64,000 bases of DNA, taken from assembly GCA_963971535.1 (NCBI GenBank), contig OZ020593.1, positions 20,004,097 to 20,068,096 of the forward strand, read 5' to 3'. Positions 11,220-22,682 of this stretch are shown here, in pieces. The notes below the pieces were generated by a model that saw only the letters and a list, made by a program, of their open reading frames with translations, did not search any database and was not told the DNA's origin. Positions within the stretch are counted from its first letter, which is position 1, and each line of letters opens with the position of its first letter. The translations under genes and the position numbers were made by a program. Source of the DNA: Notolepis coatsorum. Taxonomy: Eukaryota; Chordata; Actinopteri; Aulopiformes; Paralepididae.

Positions 11220-11630
11220 TAGCAGCTGGAGCTAGGAGTGACCCGATTTTGATTTAAAAAAAAGATATATATATATATATTACACAGTGATATTTTATTT
11301 GGGTCAAATCGGAGGATTTTTTTGGCATTAATTCCTCTGCTGCCCCGCCCCCCTGGGAGGCTACAACTTTCTGCTCGTTTTCTTGTTAGCTTTTACCAGA
11401 AAATCGAGCCTTAATTCCCTTGACCTGCGTTAATACTAGTCTCCGGTTGATGCCCATTTATGAGGGCAATGCCCTCAGGGTTGCCAGGGGGATCATGTTG
11501 AAAATGGCTAATGATGGTGGCCTTTACTAGTGCTGTTTTGTCAGGGATCTGTCTCCACCCATTTCTGATTATTTGTCATATAAGTATAGACATGTTAAAT
11601 GTACATGGCTGACATGATTCAGAGTGATTA
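11220..11630. other. Unannotated A/T-rich spacer
   Basis: A short (AT)n lies at 11266-11280. No coding or repeat structure is recognised. Confidence 0.5.
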
Positions 11631-11632
11631 AA

Positions 11633-12020
11633 GGAGCTGTAAGTGTTTTTCTTGATGGTTTTTTAAATGTGTATAAACAAGTGGTCTACAAACTCTACAT
11701 TCCTTTCACTGATGTAGTGTTTGGTCAGTAACACGGATTCCCACTTAATCCAATCAGGAGAGAGAACTCCACACTGCAAAAAAATGGTCTGACAAAAATA
11801 AGAAATATAAATATGCTCGAAACAAGTAAAATAATCTGCCAGTGCAGTAAGCAAATGTGGCTTGATGGGACTTCTTGAAATAAGTACAAAATATCTAGGG
11901 TTCTGATTGAATAAAGTTGGAAGGGATACCAGGAAATGTATATTTTGTGTTTTACTGCAGAACGGAGGGACTGGGAGATCCATGTTACTGACCAAACACT
12001 CTAATATATCAGAGATGTCT
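11633..12020. mobile_element. MITE-like repeat, 'GGTGCTGTAAGTG' family, copy 1
   Basis: Shares long blocks with 39598-39928: 'acaagtggtctac', 'gagaactccacactgcaa', 'tttcttgaaataagta' type, 'aaatatctagggttct', 'ggataccag' and 'cggagggactgggaga'. It has no coding capacity. The copy at 39598 shows complementary ends, supporting a DNA-transposon origin. Confidence 0.7.
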
Positions 12021-12054
12021 GTCGGAATGTAGAGCTATTTAACACTTATTTAAA

Positions 12055-12165
12055 AAAATAACTAGTAAGAGTAGGTAAGGGATATGTAGATATAGTACAG
12101 ATGTGTAAAAAGGATTATATTGCAGGTATGTACAGACGGATGTGGGTAGATATACAATAAGTATA
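12055..12165 (+). repeat. Family X fragment
   Basis: Contains 'aactagtaagagtaggtaag', 'ggatatgtagatata', 'aaaaaggatta' and 'tatgtacagacggatgtgg', the distal part of the full copies at 38284-38700 and 52600-52985. Sequence from 12165 to 12380 carries repeated 'ctcatatcggtact' units and may be another degenerate repeat. Confidence 0.75.
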
Positions 12166-12901
12166 TATGTACTTGTACTCCCAAAATGACTCTTGATACT
12201 ACTACTCGGTGCCATGTTTGTTTGTATTTTAACTTCAAATGTCAGCAACAGTGTCATCGTCGGAACTGTAACCGTATCGTTAAGTAGGCTACTCATATCG
12301 GTACTCATATCGGTACTCCGTATCGGCAAGTACCCGAATGCAAGTACTTGTACTTGGTCTGGCGAGAGAGAAAAAAGTGGAATCGACCGGGACATCCCTG
12401 TCAGTTATGCTTTCAGAGGAGAAGTACTCAGTAATTGAAGTGAGAGATTGAGAATGAATGAATGAACGCAGCAGCGAGTCCTGAAACGCCCTGGCGGCTC
12501 CTGCCGCCTCACTGGTGATGGGCTCTGACACTGAGCTTGTGTTTGGGTGGATGTTTGTCTGTCTTTTATTTTTTTTGGTAGGGCTGCGAGGCCCTCGGAC
12601 TACAAGCTGAGGCAAGCGACGCTGAACAACTCTGGGAAAACAACCCTGATAAAAATTTTTTTACACTCTGTCAACATCACATCGACCATATTAAGATTCT
12701 AACTATTTATAAAAACAAACGCGTTAGATTTGTTGTCACGAGCAGACTTGGTCGGTCTGATCTGGCTTATTGCACTCAGTGGAGTTGTATTGTTTTTCTT
12801 GATGGTATTTCTTGAGGGTATTTTGGCCATGACTGTGTGTGCAGTGGTCATCCTTGTGCTAGATGTTGTTGTATTAGTTGATTCTAATGCTGATGCAGAG
12901 C

Positions 12902-12952
12902 TAGCCCCTTTCGTGACTTTCGGTTTGAAACCGAAAGTCACGAAAGGGGCTA
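12902..12952. repeat. Perfect 51-base palindrome (25-bp arms, 1-nt centre)
   Basis: Bases 12902-12926, starting TAGCCCCTTTCGTGACTTTC, are the exact reverse complement of 12928-12952, with a single G at 12927 between them. The palindrome is bounded by direct copies of ATGCAGAGCTA (from 12893 and from 12953). Such a near-loopless inverted repeat can extrude a cruciform. Confidence 0.95.
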
Positions 12953-13366
12953 ATGCAGAGCTAATTTATCAGGGATCATGTAGTCCACTACACGTTGGAC
13001 GTATTAATTTGGAGATGCTCTGTGTGCATGCGTTAGGCAGCTGCTAGTTTATGGCAAAATCATAATAACGACTATTTTGATTGATATTGAAATCACAATT
13101 ATTAAAAAAGATCACTCAGTGGTTTTGAGAACATCATCATGTGATGGACGACTGAATTTGTTTACCTTTCTTCTCGACCAAAGGCTGCCTTTCTGTCATC
13201 CTTCACAAGATGTGAAGGAAGAGTGTGCTGCGTTTTAAGACACAACAAAATGAGAGCAACACACGGCATGTGGCACAATAATACTTTCATCTCGATTTAT
13301 CTTGTTTTCATGCTCGTGGGAAGGCCAAAAGATAATTCAAATTGAAACTTGGTGTGTGTGTGTGTG

Positions 13367-13870
13367 TGTGGGGTAACTGAGAGAATGAAACTCATCATCT
13401 CCTACCACCAACATGAAGACAAAAGACGTCCCCACCCTCCTTTGTGTCCAAAGACCCCTCACCCCTCACCTGTCCTGTCCAGCCACCCCTTCACCACCTC
13501 AAGCCCCCCTCTGAGACAGAACAAACCACACCACTCACCATTCCAGACAAACCACCCCGAAATACATCAACCCCCCCCCTCCATGGACCCGAAATCCCCC
13601 CCATGGAACAGACCAATCACCCACCTTTCCAGTTTGACCACTGACAATGGACACACCTTTTGCCCCTCCTGTATAGACTGTATATAAAAATGTGACCACA
13701 ATGGTTGATCCGGAGCTCAGTTGGGGGACACTCGGCCAGTGTACTCTCTGAGTCATCCTGCTGTAACTCTTTGATTCTCCTGAACCTGCTTTGGTATTAA
13801 ACCCATGTTTGTTCAAGCCTACCTGACTGTCTACATTTGATTACTCCGGGAACAATTCTCCCACATAACA
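13367..13870 (+). mobile_element. LTR-like block (possible second solo LTR)
   Basis: Begins TGTGGGGTAAC and ends CCCACATAACA, so it has TG...CA ends with partial inverted symmetry. It is flanked by GTGTG on both sides (13362-13366 and 13871-13875), but the left flank is itself a TG run, so the duplication is weak evidence. A TATA-like GTATATAAAAATG lies at about 13680 and an ATTAAA at about 13795, in the order expected of U3-R-U5. No internal genes are adjacent. Confidence 0.5.
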
Positions 13871-13875
13871 GTGTG

Positions 13876-14000
13876 GTTAATGTTATGGGTTAGTTAGTTT
13901 AAACTTTAAGGTAACAATGTGGTTAGGGTTATGGCTAGTTTAAGGTAACTGTGGTTATGGTTAGTTTAAGGTAACCGTGGTGTGGTTAAGGTTATAGTTA
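13876..14000. repeat. Degenerate 'ggttatggttagtttaaggt' tandem tract
   Basis: About four imperfect copies of a unit like 'ggttagggttatggttagt'. The same motif forms the core of the dual tRNA-like elements at 43893-44507 and 51374-51926, so this is probably a remnant of one. It is not a telomeric TTAGGG array. Confidence 0.6.
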
Positions 14001-14647
14001 GTTGATTGATTAGATTTGTCACAGTGTGTATAACCTGATCTCTCAGCTCTTTGCTCTGGCCAGGCAAAAGTCACAAGAGCTTTGTGTGGGTGAGGGTCGC
14101 GGTTCAGGGGTTGGACCTTGTAGGGGGAGGGAGGCTGAGGAATGTCATACCGGGCGTGCATGTGTGTGTCCCCGTGCATGGCATGTGTGTGCGTGTGTAC
14201 GGACCTTTAGGTATACATGAGTTTAAATAACACAGCCTCATTGTGCAAAATAATCCCGTCTGTGTGCGTGTGAGAGACGGTCAACTTTCCACTGTTGTCC
14301 TCGGGCAACAAAACAACACATGTAGCACCGGACATGGTATGCAGTACATGGTACACACACACACACATGTGCGCGGCAGGAACAGAGCTCTCTTATCTCT
14401 GCTCGTGCCTGTGTGTGACATCACACATTCTATATGCACCAGTGTGAACCAGTTCTGGGCCTCTCGGCTGGGGACCTGTTTCCTGTCTTTGCCAATGTAT
14501 AGCGCAAAGAGGAAACTTATGTAACACACTGCTCAGCACTATGCAGGCGTCAACTACACAGGGTAGGTGGTTGTTGTAGCTATGGATCTCTCTACATACT
14601 GTCACCGCACAGCCCTAAGGTTGTTTGTTTACCCTCGTTGTTGTTAT

Positions 14648-15052
14648 TAGGGCTGGGCAATTAATCGAAAGAAAAAAAAATCGATCTCGATTCATAGACC
14701 TATGCAATCTCATTTCTAAATTATGATATTTATTTTATTAAAACAATTGAAAAAAAAATGTATAATTTTTTTTTATATATATATTTTTTTACTTTACTTT
14801 TTTAAATGATGACGATTCTGACTTGAGTTATTTTGTATGTTACGAGAGACTTTTAAGTTTAAGTCGAGCACTTTCATATATGTTTAAGTTTAAGTCGAGC
14901 ACTTTGATATTATGTTATGTTGTCCGTTTAAGAAAAGAGTGCAATAAATGATTTTATTGAAAAAAAATAAGAATCGTGCTAGAGAATCGTGATCTCATTT
15001 TTTAGAGAGAAAAATCGTGATTCACATTTTTTGCAAGAATCGCCCAGCCCTA
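14648..15052. mobile_element. hAT-like MITE, TAGGGCTGGGC family
   Basis: 405 bases beginning TAGGGCTGGGCAATTAATCG and ending ATCGCCCAGCCCTA, with octamers GTTGTTAT (14640-14647) and GTTGTTAC (15053-15060) on either side. The interior is A/T-rich with AATCGTG/TCGATT motifs and no open frame. The 8-bp duplication with 7 of 8 matches supports hAT mobilisation. Confidence 0.85.
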
Positions 15053-15060
15053 GTTGTTAC

Positions 15061-16110
15061 TATAATTTCTTATGTTTTGGGTTATGTTTTAAGGTACATA
15101 GTTTTGAACACAGACATTATTTACTCAAGTTTATTTCTTGTTTTTAAGCCTGTAGGATCCGGGTAAAATCCGCCTGAATGCGTTTTGTTGTGTTTACCAG
15201 ACGACATGTCGGGGCAGAATGAGGGAGAGGGGGCTCTCGGGGTAACAGCACTTCTGCAGGGCCACAACATTCTAGTGCCACGCCCACTGCTGCACAACCA
15301 GCATCCTATGTGAGCGAAGCCGGTGGAATGTCGGTGTGGAGCTGGTGTTTGTGTGGATTAGGAGACGCCACTGCCTGGGGGGGGTTTATCCCAGTCAGAG
15401 CTGGACGACCAGTCGGCCTGCTTTGAGAAACGAAGTGGAAGAAGAGTATTATTCTTGACGTTTCAAACAAGTTGTCCCAATTGTTGTTATTTGTGGCCAT
15501 GTTATCATATCAACGCATTATTTATTGGTTATTGTCTTATTGACTCACTTTATTTCGTTCAATGGCAAAATGGTATCTTAGACCGAACTGCTTCCAAAAC
15601 CAAGCTTCATGTTGTCACCTTCTTTAAAAAAAAAATTCTTAAATTATGTTGTTGCCAAAGTCATCTCTTCATGATGCTGGCCACCTCTGGTAGAATTGCC
15701 TACATCCTTATTTGAAAAGAACATGCTGTTCCTACGCAGTTGTGAAACGATTAATACATTACATATCATATATTCGGCTCAATTTATTAAGTTTTTCTCA
15801 ACTTGTACAATATTGACATAAGCCACTGTTTTAAGAAAGGTGACGATGTGCATTTTTTGGGGAGAGACTCCGGGGACATGAAGACGTGGGGACGTCGCAT
15901 GGTTTGACTCAGGACTGATCCTGGACCAGCGTCCTGGAAGCTCTTCCCTGAAACATGCTCAGGTGGTTTGCTCTCGGAAGCAGAGTTTTACCTACAAACA
16001 GACAGTCATTGTTTACTAAACGTAAACGTGTCGATTTCAGAGTTTTTAAGTGATCTGGCTTGACTGCCAGCTTCTTGAAAAATGCCCCCCAGGTCTGATA
16101 TGTTGTGTGT
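15061..16110. other. Unannotated spacer
   Basis: About 1 kb with no recognised repeat or conserved coding segment. A short open stretch from the ATG at about 15206 has no family resemblance and runs into a stop. Confidence 0.5.
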
Positions 16111-16114
16111 GTTG

Positions 16115-16650
16115 GGGCCGGGGGGTATGTATGGGGTATGTATTTGTGTGTGTGTGTGTGTGTAGGTAATGTATGTTTGTGTGTGTGGGGAGATGGGGAG
16201 TATGTATTTGTGTGTATGGGGGGGGGGGGGGGGGGGGGTATTTGTGTGTGAGAGACGTGTGAGGTATGTGTGTGGGGTATATATTTGTGTGTACGTATGT
16301 GGGGTATTTGTGGTGTGTGTAGGTATGTGGGGTATATATTTGTGTGTAGGTATGTGGGGTATATATTTGTGTGTGGGGTATATATTTGTGTGTAGGTATG
16401 TGGGGTATTTGTGGTGTGTGTAGGTATGTGGGGTATATATTTGTGTGTAGGTATGTGGGGTATATATTTGTGTGTAGGTATGTGGGGTATTTGTGGTGTG
16501 TGTAGGTATGTGAGCTATGTATTTGTGTGTGTGTAGATGTGGGGTATGTATTTGTGTGGTGTGGGGGGGGGGTATGTATTTGTGTGGTGTGGGGGGGGGG
16601 GTATGTATTTGTGTGTGTAGGTATGTGAGCTATGTATTTGTGTGTGTGTA
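16115..16650. repeat. GT-rich minisatellite
   Basis: Degenerate units of 'gtatgtggggtatatatttg' plus 'tgtgtag', mixed with (GT)n and runs of G at 16209-16228 and 16563-16602. Confidence 0.9.
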
Positions 16651-16654
16651 TGTA

Positions 16655-16832
16655 TGGACTCTGCTCCAGTCAGTAGGTACTATATGGACTCTGCTCCAGT
16701 CAGTAGGTACTATATGGACTCTGCTCCAGTCAGTAGGTACTATATGGACTCAGCTCCAGTCAGTAGGTAGGTACTATATGGACTCTGCTCCAGTCAGTAG
16801 GTACTATATGGACTCAGCTCCAGTCAGTAGGT
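16655..16832. repeat. 28-bp minisatellite, about 6 copies
   Basis: Units of 'tatatggactctgctccagt' followed by 'cagtaggtac'. The first ones are identical; later ones carry an extra 'aggt' or a TCT/TCA change. Confidence 0.95.
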
Positions 16833-17527
16833 ATATACTCCATGCCAGCGGTCCCTCTCTCCCAGTCCGCATCACAACGTGTTTCCAGAAGAGGTGGGCT
16901 GTGCCCCTGAGGTAACCAGCTGACACGTGCGCCGACCCCAACATCAGATTCGGTTCAAACCAGTTGGAACCGACTTCCTCCAGCCGAACAGAGGGGAGGG
17001 GTCCGGCACGGCTAGCTAGCTATAGGCATGGAGGGAGGGGGGCACCCAGAGGTACTGTTTTTATTTGAATGCTGCTCATGTCCCATAACATCTGTTCTCA
17101 CTAAGGAAATAGCTCGCATGTCAGTCACGCCCCCCTGTGATGACTGCTAGGAGCGTAGACCCTGCTCGTCACCGTCACGATTGTGTCCGCGGTGACAAGT
17201 CATCAACTTCACCACACTTAAAACAATCAAATTATACATCTGAAACTGAAAGAGTGACATCATAATTGTACTGTATCTTTAATCGGGCCACCTCTAAATA
17301 GTATAGATTGAACGGCAAATTACGTCGTCATTAGAATAGTCATGCAATGATGTGCATAAACTCTAGACTCTAGAATCACAACCATTAAAGGGATTGTCAT
17401 TAAAGGGATGGTTCAGATTTTTGGCCTATTTGACTACTTAGCAATGATCTTGTCCGTCGGTAGACTCCCTTTCTCAACACAATCCATGCTGTTCCTCATA
17501 CTAGCTGAGGATTGTTGGCCACAAACG
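16833..17527. other. Unannotated spacer
   Basis: Nothing recognised, apart from a 'cattaaaggga' doublet at about 17385-17410 that may be the edge of a degenerate MITE. Confidence 0.5.
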
Positions 17528-17720
17528 AATTGGATTAGATTAGACAAATTAGATTAAACAAATGTATTGTCATCAATCATGCAGCACAACAAGTACAGTA
17601 CAACGAAAAGAAGTTTGGCGTCCAACCAGAGTGAAAATTTAACAGTCAAGTGCAATAGTAATTATAGTACAATGTACTCTGAGGGTATTAGAAGTAAAGG
17701 GTCATGGTTATAGTGTAACA
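17528..17720 (+). repeat. Family X dispersed repeat copy
   Basis: Starts with the GGATTAGATTAGA edge and contains 'gtattgtcatcaatcatgca', 'acaagtacagtacaacgaaa' and 'ggcgtccaaccagagtg'. It is cut short after 'caatgtac'. From 17720 to 18204 nothing is recognised. Confidence 0.85.
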
Positions 17721-18204
17721 TTACTGTACTGGGGTTGAACCCAAGCAATCTATTATGATCACATCCACCTATAGGCTACATCCAAACCCATCACCCCCGT
17801 TCATCTAATCAGAGCCAGTGTTTCCCATACAGGGTATTATGTGATGGTCCAACCACAATATCAGAGAAGCCCATCACAAATAGTGTGACACAGTAATGTA
17901 AAGACAACGGGCCTGGGACCCTTCTCCCTTCAAAACTTAAAACACAAGGTATTGATCCAAGATAGGACATGGTGGAGCAGACAAAGCACGTAGGAACAAC
18001 AACGATAACCAGACCTTTTTGTTTATGTCTAATGCTTCAGCCTGTACTGTAAGCCTCTACAAGGTCTAATGTTTTAGCCTAGTAGACATTGGAACAGCCG
18101 AGAGCTCCTGATCTGAAGATCTAAGGGACCTAGTTAAGGCATGAACCATAAACAATGTTTATTCTAGAATAATTTCATAATTTGAGGACATGATCTGAAG
18201 ACAC

Positions 18205-18420
18205 TAGGGGTGTAACGATTAATTTTGATTATTATTATTCAGGCAACGATTCAATGCATCATGAAATCTCTTCATTTGACCACGAGATTCATTTTCGATA
18301 AATTTTCTATCAGTTAATTCCCTCAAAAATGTTGAATACACAAATGTGGCTGGGGGACCTGATTCGGACTATAGGTCAATACAAAAAAAAAATTGTTTAA
18401 TTTTTTTTTATTTCGATTAT
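18205..18420. mobile_element. hAT-like MITE, TAGGGGTGTAACGAT family, truncated
   Basis: Begins TAGGGGTGTAACGATTAA and shares 'aggcaacgattcaatgcatc', 'tcttcatttgacca' and 'acacaaatgtggctggggga' with the full copy at 35767-36119. Its right third, including the second terminal repeat, is replaced by the 20-bp array starting at 18421. Confidence 0.8.
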
Positions 18421-19110
18421 AGTGAGCTTCAGTACGGTTAAGTGAGCTGCAGTGAGCTTCAGTACGGTGCAGTGAGCTTCAGTACGGTGCAGTGAGTTTC
18501 AGTAAGGTGCAGTGAGCTTCAGTAAGGTGCAGTGAGCTTCAGTACGGTGCAGTGAGCTTCAGTAAGGTGCAGTGAGCTTCAGTGAGCTTCAGTAAGGTGC
18601 AGTGAGCTTCAGTGAGGTGCAGTGAGCTTCAGTAAGGGGTGCAGTGAGGTTCAGTAAGGTGCAGTGAGCTTCAGTACGGTGCAGTGAGCTTCAGTGAGGT
18701 GCAGTGAGGTTCAGTAAGGTGCAGTGAGCTTCAGTACGATGCAGTGAGCTTCAGTAAGGTGCAGTGAGCTTCAGTGAGGTGCAGTGAGCTTCAGTAAGGT
18801 GCAGTGAGCTTCAGTAAGGTGCAGTGAGCTTCAGTGAGGTGCAGTGAGCTTCAGTGAGGTGCAGTGAGCTTCAGTAAGGTGCAGTGAGCTTCAGTGAGGT
18901 GCAGTGAGCTTCAGTAAGGTGCAGTGAGCTTCAGTAAGGTGCAGTGAGCTTCAGTGAGGTGCAGTGAGCTTCAGTAAGGTGCAGTGAGCTTCAGTAAGGT
19001 GCAGTGAGCTTCAGTAAGGTGCAGTGAGCTTCAGTAAGGTGCAGTGAGCTTCAGTAAGGTGCAGTGAGCTTCAGTAAGGTGCAGTGAGCTTCAGTAAGGT
19101 TCAGTGCCTC
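18421..19110. repeat. 20-bp minisatellite, about 34 copies
   Basis: Head-to-tail units of 'cagtgagcttcagtaaggtg', with variation at AAGG/ACGG/GAGG. The array starts inside the truncated MITE and ends at about 19108. Confidence 0.97.
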
Positions 19111-19420
19111 AGCTTGACCCCATTTGACTTTGTGTTGGTTTGAGGCCAGCGAGGAACAGAAATGACTCTTTCTCAACGATCACCAACATCATCGCTACGT
19201 AGGAAGTGGGGTTCGGGATCCAAAAATGCAGTAAGGTGTAATGAGGTATGGGTTGTTGTAGTGCAAATTCTTTGCCAATAAATATAAAGTGTGTTTAGGT
19301 GTTCTAAAGTGTGTAGAGTGGGTGCTGCAGTGAGTTGTTTGTTTAAAGTGAGTGTGGATGTGTGTGCTGTGAGTGCATTTGATGGTTGTTACATAGTGTT
19401 ATTGTTCGTTGAGCATCCCT

Positions 19421-19625
19421 GCTCGCTCTCCTCCTCTGGCCCCCTGCTCGCTCTCCTCCTCTGGCCCCCTGCTCGCTCTCCTCCTCTGGCCCCCTGCTCG
19501 CTCTCCTCCTCTGGCCCCCTGCTCGCTCTCCTCCTCTGGCCCCCTGCTCGCTCTCCTCCTCTGGCCCCTGCTTGCCTGCCCGCCCCCCCTGCTCGCTCTC
19601 CTCCTCTGGCCCCCTGTTCTCCCTG
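19421..19625. repeat. 25-bp GC-rich minisatellite, about 8 copies
   Basis: Units of 'gctcgctctcctcctctggc' plus 'cccct' repeat at exactly 25 bases for the first six copies, then degrade into a run of C. The long open frames crossing it on both strands are products of repeat composition, not genes. Confidence 0.95.
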
Positions 19626-20395
19626 CCCCCCCCCCCCCACGGTGCCGACAGCCAGACAGCTGGGCTCGAGGCCAGCAGTCTGGGGACGGAGACAGGGGGC
19701 CGGCACACCGGGGGTCTGGTGTTACCGGCGGTGTTACCGGGTGGTGTGACAAGCCGCGCAGTGCAGAGGTAGCTGGGTAGGAGCGGACGGGGACGGGGAG
19801 GTGTTTCATTCCGTCTCCAGGCTTAAAACACAACAGGTTCGCCGAGGAGGTGAGGGCTGCCAATTAGAGGTGTGTGTGCTGAGAGATGTGTGTGAGTGTG
19901 TGTGCTTACATGCACACGCGTGTATGTGTGTGTGCTTGTTGTACATGCACACATATAGTCATCATTAGAACCTCTCTGTGTCTCTGTGTCTCTGTATATG
20001 GGTGGTGCCCCCCATAGTTTTTAACACAGTCCAGATGGCCTTCAGAGCTCAAATTGGGGGGGGGAGGGGGGGGGGAGAAATAAAATAGTTTGAATTGAAT
20101 ACAGATGCCACCCGTGTCTTTCTTCTGATACACACGCTTTTGAGTATTCCAGTTCAGGCCTTATTCCTCTGAAGTTTCTTTTGGTTTGTTTACACATTTT
20201 ATAAGCCTATTATTCACCTACTGTACGGGCCACATTCTAAACAACGGAGCCAAGAATCGAGCCAAATTTGGACATTTACCGGGGCCACTTTCTAATTGCA
20301 GCCTTTGAGAGCAGTTTTGAAGGATGGTTGGGATTCACATTCCTTTACGGCCGTGGGTAGGTAGGGCGTTCCACATTATTGTGGCATAATTGCGT

Positions 20396-20795
20396 AGTGA
20401 ACAGAAGGCCACGCCCCCTCAGCCTACTGAGAGTTACTCATCTATAGTGAACAGAAGGCCACGCCCCCTCAGCCTACTGAGAGTTGAGCATCTATAGTGA
20501 ACAGAAGGCCACGCCCCCTCAGCCTACTGAGAGTTGAGCATCTATAGTGAACAGAAGGCCACGCCCCCTCAGCCTACTGAGAGTTGAGCATCTATAGTGA
20601 ACAGAAGGCCACGCCCCCTCAGCCTACTGAGAGTTGAGCATCTATAGTGAACAGAAGGCCACGCCCCCTCAGCCTACTGAGAGTTGAGCATCTATAGTGA
20701 ACAGAAGGCCACGCCCCCTCAGCCTACTGAGAGTTGAGCATCTATAGTGAACAGAAGGCCACGCCCCTCAGCCTACTGAGAGTTGAGCATCTATA
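20396..20795. repeat. 50-bp minisatellite, 8 copies
   Basis: Units begin at 20396, 20446, 20496 and so on to 20746, each holding 'agtgaacagaaggccacgcc'. Most copies look identical. The first differs at 'gagttactcatc' and the last lacks one C. From 19860 to 20395 there are only short GT- and G-rich runs. Confidence 0.97.
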
Positions 20796-20989
20796 CATTT
20801 TATAAGCCTATTATTTACCTCTCAGAGACCAATGATATCCCCAGACATTGTCTCAAAAGAGGAAGTGAAAGTTATATCATAAGTATAATAATTAATATAC
20901 CGAAGTCTTCTTTCCTGTGATTGGCTGTCCCATTTTAAGATGTTTAGCTAATGTGATGCGTCACTAGATCCACGTCTTGTAAATGGTAA

Positions 20990-21238
20990 ATAGACTGCAT
21001 TTATATATAGAGCTTTTATCCAAAGTGCTTACTGCATGCCCCACATTCACCCATTCACTCACACACCGACGGGAGGAGGCAACCATGCAAGGTGCCAACC
21101 TGCTCATCGGGAGCAGTTAGGGGTTCAGTCAGTGCCTTGCTCAAGGACACTTCGACACACTGCCGGGGAGGAGCTGTGATCTAACCGGGAGCCTTCTGAC
21201 TGTTTACTGCTCTACCTCCTGAGCCACGGTCGCCCCCA
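20990..21238 (-). mobile_element. tRNA-derived SINE, minus strand
   Basis: Read in reverse complement, a tRNA-like head with 'ggctcaggaggtagagcagt' precedes a body of 'gtgtcgaagtgtccttgagc', 'aggttggcaccttgcatggt' and 'gcctcc'. It ends in the 'actttggataaaagctctat' tail. The same arrangement is on the plus strand at 39312-39510. A box B is present but degenerate. Confidence 0.85.
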
Positions 21239-21362
21239 GCTCGTCTTGTAGCTCTGTAATGTCCAGGAACTGCTGAATGTGTAATCTAGTCTAATTATAG
21301 TATTGTTGTCACATGTTCTGTTTGAAGAGCTGGAGGTGGCACACACTACTGATGCCGGGCGT

Positions 21363-21729
21363 TAGGGTTGGGCATCGTTTGGATTTGAACGATTCCGGTT
21401 CTGATTCCGATTCTCCATATCGATTCCTGTTCTAAACGATTCTCGATTCCGATTCTTTGAGGTGCAGGTCAAAACGGGTCACAGCTTATTTCGCAGGAGA
21501 TTTTTTTTTTTTTTTTTTTTGAAAAATCTTAAGTTTTTTTCATACTATTCACATTTTCAGTTGACTTGATAGTTTCATTTGGTTGCTATACTGTAACTAG
21601 GGTATTAATTAACAAAGTAATTTTTTTTTTTTTTTTTAAGAATCTAAATGCAAATATGTTACTTCTGGTTCCAGAACCGGAAGTTAGGAACCGGTTCCTA
21701 TTAGAACCAGTTTTCGGTGCCCAACCCTA
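21363..21729. mobile_element. hAT-like MITE, TAGGGTTGGGCA family, perfect 8-bp duplication
   Basis: 367 bases beginning TAGGGTTGGGCATCG and ending CGGTGCCCAACCCTA, flanked by identical octamers CCGGGCGT (21355-21362 and 21730-21737). The interior holds alternating 'gattccgattc' motifs and T runs. It is non-coding. Confidence 0.92.
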
Positions 21730-21749
21730 CCGGGCGTGCGGTCATTGTT

Positions 21750-21870
21750 GCATATCCACATCTGTTTGTACATACTGTACCTGCTTTTTACATATCTGCT
21801 ACTATATCTATATTTCTGTACATATCCCTTGATTCCCTTACCTACTCTTAGTTTATTAAACTGCTGGCCA
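21750..21870 (-). repeat. Family X fragment, minus strand
   Basis: Contains the complement of 'tactggccagcag', 'aagagtaggtaaggga', 'atatgtacagaaatatag' and 'gtatgtacaaacagatgtgg'. Confidence 0.75.
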
Positions 21871-22682
21871 GTATGGCTACTACTGTAGTGTCCTCTATGT
21901 TGCTGGTGACGGCGTCCTCTCTGTGTGTTGATGGAGACAGTGTCCTCTCTGTGTGTTGATGGAGACAGTGTCCTCTCTCTGTGTGTTGATGGAGACAGTG
22001 TCCTCTGTGTGTGTTGATGGAGACAGTGTCCTCTGTGTGTGTTGATGGAGACAGTGTCCTCTCTCTCTGTGTTGATGGAGACAGTGTCCTCTCTGTGTGT
22101 TGATGGAGACAGTGTCCTCTGTGTGTGTTGATGGAGACAGTGTCCTCTCTGTGTTGATGGAGACAGTGTCCTCTCTGTGTGTTGATGGAGACAGTGTCCT
22201 CTCTCTGTGTTGATGGAGACAGTGTCCTCTCTGTGTTGACTGATGGAGACAGTGTCCTCTCTGTGTTGATGGAGACAGTGTCCTCTCTCTGTGTTGATGG
22301 AGACAGTGTCCTCTCTGTGTTGATGGAGACAGTGTCCTCTGTGTGTGTTGATGGAGACAGTGTCCTCTCTGTGTGTTGATGGAGACAGTGTCCTCTGTGT
22401 GTTGATGGAGACAGTGTCCTCTCTGTGTTGATGGAGACAGTGTCCTCTCTGTGTTGATGGAGACAGTGTCCTCTCTGTGTTGATGGAGACAGTGTCCTCT
22501 CTGTGTTGATGGAGACAGTGTCCTCTCTGTGTTGATGGAGACAGTGTCCTCTGTGTGTGTTGATGGAGACAGTGTCCTCTGTGTGTTGATGGAGACAGTG
22601 TCCTCTGTGTGTTGATGGAGACAGTGTCCTCTCTGTGTTGATGGAGACAGTGTCCTCTGTGTGTTGATGGAGACAGTGTCCT

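Noticed and set aside
12730-13047. 105-codon plus-strand frame with a hydrophobic start
   Set aside because: It runs through the perfect palindrome and has no recognised homology; probably chance.
13876-14000. Interstitial telomeric repeat
   Set aside because: Units are 'ggttatggttagtttaagg' type, not TTAGGG, and match the core of the tRNA-like elements.
15206-15300. Short coding exon starting MSGQNEGEG
   Set aside because: Only about 30 codons before a stop, with no homology recognised and no matching downstream exon.
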